This document shows, one piece after another, positions 32,950 to 40,199 of a DNA stretch of 64,000 bases. The stretch is from Myxococcales bacterium (GTDB lineage Bacteria; Myxococcota_A; Bradymonadia; UBA7976; UBA1532): the NCBI GenBank assembly GCA_020633465.1, contig JACKDN010000024.1:1-64000 (forward strand). Direction: 5' to 3'. The position numbers were made by a program, and so were the translations under genes. The notes beneath the pieces were generated by a model. It was not told the origin of the DNA and ran no database searches. It saw only the letters and a list, made by a program, of their open reading frames with translations. Position 1 is the first letter of the stretch; each line of letters opens with the position of its first letter.

Positions 32950-34656
32950 TCAGTCCTCCCGCCGCCGCAGCGACCGCGCCCCCCACCACAGGGGCCCGTG
33001 GTGCACCAGCACGGTGACCAACACCGCCGCCGCGATCAACAGCGCCGCGGTCGCCTGACGTCCCGGCGACGGCGCGCGCCCGGCCACCGCCCAGGCGCGC
33101 AGCACGAACAGCGGCCAGCCGCACAGCGCCATCACCGCCGTCAGGTAGGCCAGCCCGGCCAGCATGAACGACACGCCGCCCGCGCCGCTGGCGATCTTCG
33201 CCGGGTTGTCCTCGTGGAAGCGGGGATCCGAGGCGCCCATGCCCACGCCCAGGCCGGTCAGCCCGTAGGTGGTCAGCACGGCCAGCACCGCCGAGGCCGC
33301 GATCAGGGGCGCCGGCACCGCGACGATCAGGTTGCTCGACACCGTGATCAGCAGGCTCAGCGCCAAGAGCGGCCAGAGGCCCCAGCGCACCTTGGCGCGC
33401 AGCAGCGTGCGCGGATCGACCGGCGCCACGCGCACCGCCCAGAACGCGCGGCCTTCCAGGCTGACCGAGGGGTACAGGAAGCGCACCGCCACCGTCGTCA
33501 CCACCAGGCCGCCCAGCGCGGCGTTCACGAAGAACAACACCGTCACGCTGACCACGCCGGTGTCGGCCAGCGTGCGGAAGTGGCGGAAGTTGAAGACGTA
33601 GACCACCACCAGGGCCGCGATCAGCAGCAGCTGGGTCCACTGGCCGGTGGTGCGGAAGAAGGTGCGGGTGTCGCGGCCGACGAAGGCCGCCACCGGCGAG
33701 CTCGGCACGCGCGGCGGGCGCCGACGCGCGAAGCGTCCCAGCAGGCGCTGCGCCAGGGGCGCGGCGTCCGCCCGGCCCTCCTGCGCCAGCCAGAAGCTGG
33801 GCAGGTACACCGCGCGGGCGAGCCACGCGCCCAGCGCCACGGCGCCGCCCGCGGCCGACGTCAGCACCGTCACGGGCAGCGCCGCGGCCGCCCAGTCGCC
33901 GCGCAGCACGGCGAACAGCGCCTCGAGGGTCCAGGCCGAGGGCGTCGTGGGCGCCCCCGCCTCGCGCAGGCTGCCGATCAGCGCCACCAGATCGCCGAAG
34001 CCGTCCGGCTGCAGGAAGCGCTCGGGCTCGGCCAGCCGGAACGCGACGTACACCACCAGGAAGCCCAGCATCGCCAGCACCAGCAGCACGTCGTGGGTGC
34101 GCCGCGCGGGCAGCCACCGCGCCAGGGCCAGCGTGATCCAGGTGCCCGCCGCCGCGCACAGCACGGTCAGCGGCAGCAGGAGCAGCGGCAGCGCCGCGTA
34201 GAAGAACCAGGGCGCGCCCAAAACCGGCCCGCAGCCGGCGACGATGGGCAGCGCGAACACCAGCATCATCCACGACGACTGCACCCAGGTGTCGACGAAG
34301 CGCGCCAGGTACAGCTGCGCCGGCGACACCGGCGCGCTCACCAGCGTCGGCAGATCGGTGGCCAGGTAGTAGGTCGTGAAGGCGGTGATGACGCTCGAGA
34401 AGACGAGCAGGCCGGTGAAGAACAGCAGGACGATGCCCAGCACGCGGCGGATGAGCAGCTCGGTCAGGAACTCGACCTCGAGGAACAGCGCGAACAGCCA
34501 GCGCGCGCCGACGAAGCCGCCCACCATGAAGCCGAGACCCAACGCGCCGAAGAAGGCCAGGCGCAGCAGCGACCGGCCGTCCCGCGCGCGTGACGCGTTC
34601 AGGCCCGCCCGCCAGCGCGGCCAGAGCAGGTGGGCGAAGCCGCGCGCCGGGGTCAC
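32950..34656 (-). CDS. ABC-2-type multi-spanning membrane protein (putative exporter permease)
   Basis: 568-aa membrane protein with roughly twelve to fourteen hydrophobic segments in two halves. The pattern (FARRRPPRVPSSPVAAFVGRDTRTFFR between the halves; VTVLFFVNAALGG; YPSVSLEGRAFWAVRVAPVDPRTLLRAK) matches putative ABC exporter permeases of the Bacteroidetes/Myxococcota type. No ATP-binding subunit is in the operon. GTG start at 34656 overlaps the stop of the SDR gene (GTGA). Substrate unknown. Confidence 0.7.
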   Translation of the reverse strand: MTPARGFAHLLWPRWRAGLNASRARDGRSLLRLAFFGALGLGFMVGGFVGARWLFALFLEVEFLTELLIRRVLGIVLLFFTGLLVFSSVITAFTTYYLATDLPTLVSAPVSPAQLYLARFVDTWVQSSWMMLVFALPIVAGCGPVLGAPWFFYAALPLLLLPLTVLCAAAGTWITLALARWLPARRTHDVLLVLAMLGFLVVYVAFRLAEPERFLQPDGFGDLVALIGSLREAGAPTTPSAWTLEALFAVLRGDWAAAALPVTVLTSAAGGAVALGAWLARAVYLPSFWLAQEGRADAAPLAQRLLGRFARRRPPRVPSSPVAAFVGRDTRTFFRTTGQWTQLLLIAALVVVYVFNFRHFRTLADTGVVSVTVLFFVNAALGGLVVTTVAVRFLYPSVSLEGRAFWAVRVAPVDPRTLLRAKVRWGLWPLLALSLLITVSSNLIVAVPAPLIAASAVLAVLTTYGLTGLGVGMGASDPRFHEDNPAKIASGAGGVSFMLAGLAYLTAVMALCGWPLFVLRAWAVAGRAPSPGRQATAALLIAAAVLVTVLVHHGPLWWGARSLRRRED

Positions 34657-35414
34657 GTCGCCGTGTAGCCGCCGTCGATGGTGAACACCTGGCCGGTGAC
34701 GTAGGTGGACTCGTCGGACGCCAGGTACACCGCCAGCCCGCTGATCTCGTCCGGCGTCGCGTAGCGCCCGAGCGCCGCGCGGTCGGTGTACCCCTTGACC
34801 AGATCGTCGCTGCCCACCAGCACCGAGGCGAAGCGGGTGTCGACCAGGCCCGGCGCGATGGCGTTCACGCGGATGCCCGCGCGGCCCAGCTCGACGGCCA
34901 ACGTCTGGGTCATCGAGATGACCGCCGCCTTGGTCATGCCGTACACACCCTGCAGCGGCGCGGCGCGGCGACCCTGGATGCTCGCGACGTTCACGATCGA
35001 GCCGGCGCGCCCGGCCGCCAGCAGCCGCTCGACCACCCGGCGCGTCGTCTCGAAGTAGCCGCGCACGTTGACCTCGAAGGTCTTGTCCCACATCGACGGC
35101 GGCGTGTTCAGCAGCGGCCCGAAGTAGGGGTTGGTCGCCGCGTTGTTCACCAGCACGTCGGGCGCGCCGACGTGATCGGCGATCCACTCGACGGCCGCCG
35201 CGATCTGCTCCGGCTCGCCGCAGTGGCAGGCCCGGGTGAAGACGCGCTCCGGGTGATCGCCGGCGACCGCCTCCCGGGCCGCCGCCAGCTTCTCCTCGCG
35301 GCGCGACGAGATCACGACCCGCGCCCCCTCGGCCACGCAGCGGGCCGCGATCGCCTGCCCGATGCCGGCGCTGCCGCCCGTGACCCACACCACCTTGCCG
35401 TCCAGCCGATCCAT
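34653..35414 (-). CDS. Short-chain dehydrogenase/reductase
   Basis: 253-aa classical SDR oxidoreductase. NAD(P) motif TGGSAGIGQAIA (residues ~12-23), NNAA (~89), catalytic Ser in VNVASIQG, and YGMTK with catalytic Tyr/Lys, followed by NAIAPGLVDTRF and a C-terminal TGQVFTIDGGY. FabG/glucose-dehydrogenase-like; the real substrate is unknown. The basic residues after strand 2 (SSRREEK) favour NADPH. It heads the three-gene operon and is divergent from the CcmH-like gene. Confidence 0.9.
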   Translation of the reverse strand: MDRLDGKVVWVTGGSAGIGQAIAARCVAEGARVVISSRREEKLAAAREAVAGDHPERVFTRACHCGEPEQIAAAVEWIADHVGAPDVLVNNAATNPYFGPLLNTPPSMWDKTFEVNVRGYFETTRRVVERLLAAGRAGSIVNVASIQGRRAAPLQGVYGMTKAAVISMTQTLAVELGRAGIRVNAIAPGLVDTRFASVLVGSDDLVKGYTDRAALGRYATPDEISGLAVYLASDESTYVTGQVFTIDGGYTAT

Positions 35415-35540
35415 CGCATCCTCCGCGCGTCGCGGGCCATCCTACACGCGCCCCGCCCCCCGGGCGACGCCGCCGTGCGCCCGGCGTTGCCGCCGCGGGT
35501 CGGCTGGGCTAGGTTGTCGCCGCGAAACCGGAGGTTCGAC

Positions 35541-36074
35541 GTGCGCCACATCGCCGCCGCGCTGCTCTGGGGCGCCCTGTTGGGGGGCCCCACCGTCACC
35601 TGGGCCCAGGCGCCCGCGGCCCCGCCCGCCGCGCCGGCCGATAAGGCCGGCGGCTCCAACCTCGACGAGGTCGCCCACCGCGTCGCCAAGCTGACCGACG
35701 AGCTGAAGAGCCCCTTCTGCCCAGGCAAGACGCTGCAGACCTGCACCAGCTACCAGGCCTTCGAGCTGCGCCGCGAGATCAAGCAGATGGTCGAGGCGGG
35801 CAAGAGCGACGACGAGATCCTCACCACGCTGCAGGCGCGGTTCGACCACGACGACTTCACCATCGCGAACCCGGTGCAGCCCTGGTACACGGCGCTGGTC
35901 CCCTTCCTGCCCTTCCTCGTCGGCGGCCTCCTGGTCATCTGGGTCTTCCGGCGCTGGACCCGCCGCCGCCGCGGCGAGGACGATCCCGCGCCCGCGCCGG
36001 CCCCGGCCATCGCCGGCGAGGACGCCGAGCGCCTCGCCCGCCTGCGCGCGCAGGTGGCCCGGGAAGAAGAGTGA
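35541..36074 (+). CDS. CcmH/NrfF-like cytochrome c maturation protein (variant Cys motif)
   Basis: 177-aa protein with a signal peptide (LLWGALLGGPTVTWAQA), a periplasmic CcmH-like segment LTDELKSPFCPGKTLQTC...ELRREIKQMVEAGKSDDEILTTLQARF, one membrane helix (FLPFLVGGLLVIWVF) and a short acidic tail. CcmH normally reduces apocytochrome c through an LRCxxC motif. Here the two cysteines are C-x7-C, a variant that leaves its redox role uncertain. GTG start with GGAGG 6 nt upstream. The next gene resembles the periplasmic part of CcmI, supporting a maturation module. Confidence 0.75.
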   Translation: MRHIAAALLWGALLGGPTVTWAQAPAAPPAAPADKAGGSNLDEVAHRVAKLTDELKSPFCPGKTLQTCTSYQAFELRREIKQMVEAGKSDDEILTTLQARFDHDDFTIANPVQPWYTALVPFLPFLVGGLLVIWVFRRWTRRRRGEDDPAPAPAPAIAGEDAERLARLRAQVAREEE

Positions 36075-36118
36075 GCGCCCTCGGCGTTCTCCGCCCCCCA
36101 CCGACGACGAGGTTTTCC

Positions 36119-36753
36119 ATGCGCATCGTGATCGTCGCCGCCCTGGCCCTGGTGGGCCTGGCGGCGTGCAAGAAGGACGAAGCCGGCAGCGGCGGCGCCA
36201 TCGCCGTCGCCAAGAAGGAGCCGTCGCCCGCGCCGACGCGCGCCGTGCCGGTGACCGGCGTGAAGGGCGCCGCCCCCGGCAGCCAGCCCGCCAGCCAGCC
36301 CGCTGGCGCGATGCCGGCCGGCCACCCCCGGTGCCGGGCGCCGCGCCTGCCGCCCGCCGCCGCGGCGCCGGCGGCCCCGCCGCCCCCGCGGGCGCCGGCG
36401 GGGTGGTCAAGGGCACGATCACCCTCGCCGACGCCGTGAAGGGCGACATCAAGCCGGGCTCGGTGCTGTTCATCATCGTGCGCAAGGACGCCGGTGAGGG
36501 GCAGCGCGGCATGTTGATCGCGGCGAAGCGCGTCGACGTGCAGGGCCCCGACCAGTTCCCCCTCACCTACGAGGTGTCGTCGGCCGACGTGATGATGCAG
36601 GGCACGGCCCTCGAGGGCGCCGTGCGCATCGAGGCGCGCGTCGACCAGGACGGGGACGCCCTGTCCAAGACGCCCGGCGACGTCACCGGCGACGGCCCGG
36701 CCACCACGGTGGGCGGCGCGGCCGCGGACTTCACGCTGGACACGCGCATCTGA
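36119..36753 (+). CDS. CcmI/CycH C-terminal-like lipoprotein, frame broken at 36325-36329
   Basis: About 211 aa when one frame break is bridged. ATG 36119, signal peptide with lipobox LVGLAAC, Pro/Ala-rich linker, then a domain resembling the periplasmic C-terminus of the apocytochrome c chaperone CcmI/CycH: VVKGTITLADAVKGDIKPGSVLFIIVRKD, RGMLIAAKRVDV, FPLTYEVSSADVMM and DALSKTPGDVTG. The first half and second half are in different frames; one missing C in the C5 run at 36325-36329 explains it, and the length (635 nt) is one short of a multiple of three. Follows the CcmH-like gene by 44 bp. Confidence 0.7.
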
Positions 36754-36896
36754 TCGTGCAGCGCCCCGGCGCGTAACGCTGTGCGCGCGCCGCTGACACC
36801 TCTCCTAAACACTGTCATCGAGGCTGCGGGCTTCGCGCGTTGGCGCGGGCCTTGCCTTGGAGCACGGGTGGCCACCGACCTCGAAAGGAGGCCACC

Positions 36897-37445
36897 ATGC
36901 GCACCTCGACGTTGTTGTCGATCCTCACCTGCGCAGGCGTCTTCGCTGCCGGCTGCGGCGAGCCCCTCGAGGTCGATGGCCGGACCCAGGGCCTCGAGGT
37001 CCCGGCCCCCCGCCCCTTCCACCTGCCCGATCTGACCCCCGACGACGAGGCGCCCCCGATCGTGAACGCGGTCGTGGTGCACGACGCCGAGTGGTGTCGC
37101 GAGCAGGTGATGGACACCAAGGGCGTCTGCGCGCGCTGCGACGATCTCGCCGCGAGCTGCCTGGACGCCTGCGAGATCGACCGCACCGGGCCCCGACCGC
37201 CCGTCGGCATGGCCCCCCACGACACGCTGCCCGACGACCTGTGCGTCCGGGCGCAGTCGGGCGCCTGCTACGAGGCGAAGCTGCTCTGCGCGCAGTGCAC
37301 GTCCTGCCAGACCGTCGTGCGGACGCCGGTCGAGAAGGACTGCGCCGAGCTCAGGGCCCGGTGCTTCATCGAATGCGACGGCCTGGGCCCCAACGGGTGC
37401 CGGCTGTGCGAAGCGCGCGTGGACGCCGAGTGCGGCCCGCGCTGA
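36897..37445 (+). CDS. Cysteine-rich lipoprotein of unknown function
   Basis: 182-aa protein with an excellent ribosome binding site (AAAGGAGG) before ATG 36897, a signal peptide with lipobox VFAAGC (residue ~20), and about sixteen cysteines in the mature part in CxxC, CxxxC and CxxCxxC-like spacings (WCREQ, CARCDDLAASCLDAC, CAQCTSCQ, CFIECDGLGPNGCRLC). The pattern suggests disulfide-bonded or metal-binding modules. No family recognised. Monocistronic. Confidence 0.7.
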   Translation: MRTSTLLSILTCAGVFAAGCGEPLEVDGRTQGLEVPAPRPFHLPDLTPDDEAPPIVNAVVVHDAEWCREQVMDTKGVCARCDDLAASCLDACEIDRTGPRPPVGMAPHDTLPDDLCVRAQSGACYEAKLLCAQCTSCQTVVRTPVEKDCAELRARCFIECDGLGPNGCRLCEARVDAECGPR

Positions 37446-37552
37446 GAGGACTCCACGGGGCGCCCCCCTGACCCGGTCTCCTCCCCCGAGCCGGGTACCC
37501 GCGGCACGAGGCCTCAGAGGCCCCTCCCCCCGCCGCGGTGGGTGACCCCGTC

Positions 37553-37582
37553 CCGCTCCGTCCGCTCAACCGGACGGAGCGG
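37553..37582. terminator. 12-bp perfect stem-loop containing the mobA stop codon in its loop
   Basis: Arms 37553-37564 and 37571-37582 are exact reverse complements (core GCTCCGTCC), loop CTCAAC. The TCA at 37566-37568 is the minus-strand stop of mobA. It sits between converging transcripts and could stop either, but lacks a T-run. Confidence 0.5.
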
Positions 37583-38126
37583 TCCCCATCTGCTGGCGAT
37601 CGGCCGGCGTGTTCAGGTTGAAGAACGCGCCGGCCCGCAGCCCCTCGACCACCTCGACCTGCAGCGCCTCGACGATGCGTCCGAAGCCGGGATCGGTCGG
37701 CAGCAGCGCCTCGATCGTCGACGCGGCGCGGGTGTGCCAGAGGCCGGCCGTCGGCTGCAGGCGCCCCTCGACGCGCGCGAGCACCGCGTCCTGCTCGCCG
37801 GTCCGCGCGCGCAGCGCGTCCAGGGTCGCGCGATCGAAGCGCGGCAGGTCGCAGGCCAGCACGCACACCCACCCGGGCGTCGCGGCGCAGAGCGCCGCGT
37901 GGACGCCCCCCGGCGCGCCCTTGCCGGGCACCCGATCCGCCACGACGGGGACGCCCAGATCGGCGTAGGGGCCCGCGGGATCGCCCACCACGAACACGGC
38001 CTCGCACACGTCGCTCAGCAGCCGCAGCAGGCGCGCGGCGATCGCCTCGCCGTCGACCTCGATCAGGCCCTTCGCGACGCCGCCCAGGCGCCGCGCCCGC
38101 CCACCCGCCAGCAGCGCGCCGGTCAA
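37566..38126 (-). CDS. mobA: Molybdenum cofactor guanylyltransferase (MobA-like)
   Basis: 186-aa nucleotidyltransferase. N-terminal signature LTGALLAGGRARRLGGVAKGL (LAGGxxxRxGGxxK), then VVGDPAGPYADLGVPVVADRVPGKGAPGGVHAAL and the metal-binding strand VCVLACDLPRFD, as in MobA, which attaches GMP to molybdopterin. Related MocA or NTP-transferase enzymes share these motifs, hence some doubt about substrate. The only in-frame start near the signature is the TTG at 38126, which overlaps the TGA of the upstream amidotransferase by 4 bases (TTGA), implying translational coupling. Confidence 0.78.
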   Translation of the reverse strand: MTGALLAGGRARRLGGVAKGLIEVDGEAIAARLLRLLSDVCEAVFVVGDPAGPYADLGVPVVADRVPGKGAPGGVHAALCAATPGWVCVLACDLPRFDRATLDALRARTGEQDAVLARVEGRLQPTAGLWHTRAASTIEALLPTDPGFGRIVEALQVEVVEGLRAGAFFNLNTPADRQQMGTAPSG

Positions 38127-38842
38127 ACCCCGAGGCCCAGCCAGTGGCGCGCGAAGTTGCGCAGCAGGGTGGCGCCGGTGTCGCAGTCGACCACCGCCGC
38201 CAGCAGCCGCTCGGCCGCGCCCGGGCCCGACTCCGCGTCGATCAGGTGGGCGCGCGCCGCGATCACCGTGCGGATGGCCTCGGCGTCGAACTCGGGGTGG
38301 AACTGCACGGTGCGCGTGTTCGGCCCCAGCGCCATCGCCTGCACCGGCGTCAGCGGCGTGCGCGCCAGCACCGTCGCCCCGGGCGGCAGATCGAGCACCG
38401 CGTCGACGTGCGTCTCGATGGCCGGGAACAGCGGCCCCAGCCCCTCGAACAGCGGATCGTCGACGACCACCTCGATGTCGCAGACGCCGATCTCGCGCCC
38501 GTGCGGGTTGGGCCCCGACGCGCCGCCCAGCGTGTCGGCCAGCAGCTGGTGCCCATAGCACACGCCCAGGATGGGCACGCCCGCTTCGTGCGCCTCGGCC
38601 AACCACCCGCCACAGCGCACCGACCAGGGCTCCTGATGGTGCACCGACGACGAGCTGCCGGTGACGAAGACGCCGTCCACGCCGTCCGGCGCCGGAAGCG
38701 GCGCGTCGACGTCCATGCCGTCGATCACCTCGAGACGGTCCACGGGCCAGCCGAGGCGCCGGGCGAACCAGGCCTCGTACTCACCGTGGCTGGCCAGAAG
38801 ATCGGAGACGGGGCGACCGGTGCGCAGCAGGATGGGCTTCAT
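38123..38842 (-). CDS. Class I glutamine amidotransferase-like protein
   Basis: 239-aa protein of the GuaA-type glutamine amidotransferase family, acting on an unknown acceptor. Nucleophile C95 in LGVCYGHQLLADTLGG, catalytic H182 and E184 in VQFHPEFD; also VFVTGSSSSVHHQEPW early on. Stand-alone amidotransferase of the YfeJ/YLR126C kind, some of which hydrolyse gamma-glutamyl peptides. ATG at 38842. Operon with mobA; divergent from the EI24-family gene. Confidence 0.82.
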   Translation of the reverse strand: MKPILLRTGRPVSDLLASHGEYEAWFARRLGWPVDRLEVIDGMDVDAPLPAPDGVDGVFVTGSSSSVHHQEPWSVRCGGWLAEAHEAGVPILGVCYGHQLLADTLGGASGPNPHGREIGVCDIEVVVDDPLFEGLGPLFPAIETHVDAVLDLPPGATVLARTPLTPVQAMALGPNTRTVQFHPEFDAEAIRTVIAARAHLIDAESGPGAAERLLAAVVDCDTGATLLRNFARHWLGLGV

Positions 38843-38941
38843 GGCGCCCAAGGTAGGGCCGCCTCCGGCCGCCCGCAAGGCTGGCGCGGCGCGGCCGGCC
38901 GACGTAGCGTGGCCCTCTCGTGACTGCCGCCCGGAGGCCTC

Positions 38942-39679
38942 ATGGCCAGCCCCCTCGCCGGTCCCGCCGCGTATGCCCGCGCCATCGGGCTGCTGGCCCG
39001 CAACCCTTCGCTGGTGGTGTGGGGCCTGGTGCCGGCCGCGGTCACCTTCGTCCTCTCGGTCGCCGCCGTCTGGGCCGCCATCAGTTACGGCGACGATCTG
39101 CTCGCCGCCCTCTGGACCGAGCCCGACGCCGGGTGGCTGCACGGGATCTGGGTCGCGGGCCGCTGGCTCCTGTCGGCCGCGTCGGCCCTGCTCTCGCTCT
39201 TCGTCACGCCCTGGCTGGTGATGTTGGTGGGCCTGCCCCTGTGCGAACCCCTCGCCGAGCGCGCGGACGCCCTGCTCGGCGGCCCGCCGCCCTCGGGCGG
39301 CCTCGTCGCCGGCATCGTCGACGCCCTCGTCAGCTCGCTCGGCATCCTCGCGCTCGGCCTCGCCGGCGCCATCGCCTTCGGCATCCTGGGCCTCGTCCCC
39401 GGCGTCGCGCTGATCACCGCGCCCTTCGTTGCCTTCGTCTGGACGCCCATGTTCCTCGCCTTCGACCTCTACGACAGCACCTTGGCGCGCCGGCAGATCC
39501 CCTTCCGCCGCAAGCTGGCCCTCACCTTCGGCCACCCGGTGCACAGCGTCGGGCTCGGGCTCATCGGCGGCCTGCTGGTGTCGATCCCCGTGGTGAACCT
39601 GTTCGGGCTGCCCATCGCCGTGGTCGCGGGGGTCGCCGCCGTGCGCGACCTCGAGACGCGCGGCGCCCTGCGCGGCTGA
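38942..39679 (+). CDS. EI24/CysZ-like membrane protein
   Basis: 245-aa polytopic membrane protein with about five to six hydrophobic stretches. The layout matches the EI24 domain (sulfate transporter CysZ and relatives): GPAAYARAIGLLARNPSLVVWGLVPAAV at the start, FVTPWLVMLVGLPLCEPLAER in the middle, and FDLYDSTLARRQIPFRRKLA towards the end. No cysteine-biosynthesis gene nearby, so the cargo is unknown. GGAGG precedes the ATG. Confidence 0.75.
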   Translation: MASPLAGPAAYARAIGLLARNPSLVVWGLVPAAVTFVLSVAAVWAAISYGDDLLAALWTEPDAGWLHGIWVAGRWLLSAASALLSLFVTPWLVMLVGLPLCEPLAERADALLGGPPPSGGLVAGIVDALVSSLGILALGLAGAIAFGILGLVPGVALITAPFVAFVWTPMFLAFDLYDSTLARRQIPFRRKLALTFGHPVHSVGLGLIGGLLVSIPVVNLFGLPIAVVAGVAAVRDLETRGALRG

Positions 39680-39683
39680 CCGG

Positions 39684-40199
39684 TCACCCCAGCAGCGCCC
39701 ACAGGGCCGCCCCGGCGCCCGCCGCCGCCGCCGCCAGGGCCGCCACCTCGAGCGGCGTCCACCGCGGCGGCGCCGCCGCCCCCGCGGGCGCCGCGTCGAC
39801 GATCTGCACCCCCTGCGCGGCCGCCAGCTCGCGCACGATGCTCTCGGTGTCGCGGCTGTTGGTCGTCAGCCCGGCCTCGGCGTCCACGAACACCTCGACG
39901 ACGAAGGGCCCGATGCGCAGCACCTCGCCGTCGCGCAGCGGCACCGCCGTGCCTGCGGGCAGCCGCTCGTCCCCCCGCCACGTGCCGTGCGTGCTGCCGG
40001 CGTCGACCATCACCCAGCCCGCGTCGCGCCGCAGCAGCCGCAGGTGCTCGGCGCTCACCCCGTCGTCGGCCAGGCGCAGCGCGCAGTGCGCCGCGCGACC
40101 CAGCAGGACCTCCGCCTCGCGCACCCGGCGCACCTCGGCCGCCCCCGGGGGGCGCCGCACGCTGATGATCAGATCGGGCATCGCCACGCCGCGCATCAT
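39684..40199 (-). CDS. FHA-domain membrane-anchored protein
   Basis: 171-aa protein: forkhead-associated phosphothreonine-binding domain (residues ~10-105) with LLGRAAHCALRLADDGVSAEHLRLLRRDAGWVMVDAGSTHGTWRG, the usual GR, SxxH and N-like (here S-T-H-G-T) motifs, then a linker and a C-terminal hydrophobic anchor (VAALAAAAAGAGAALWALLG). The ATG at 40199 overlaps the comEC stop (ATGA), so it is translated after comEC. A role in Ser/Thr-kinase signalling is the usual inference. No kinase gene is in the window. Confidence 0.8.
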   Translation of the reverse strand: MMRGVAMPDLIISVRRPPGAAEVRRVREAEVLLGRAAHCALRLADDGVSAEHLRLLRRDAGWVMVDAGSTHGTWRGDERLPAGTAVPLRDGEVLRIGPFVVEVFVDAEAGLTTNSRDTESIVRELAAAQGVQIVDAAPAGAAAPPRWTPLEVAALAAAAAGAGAALWALLG

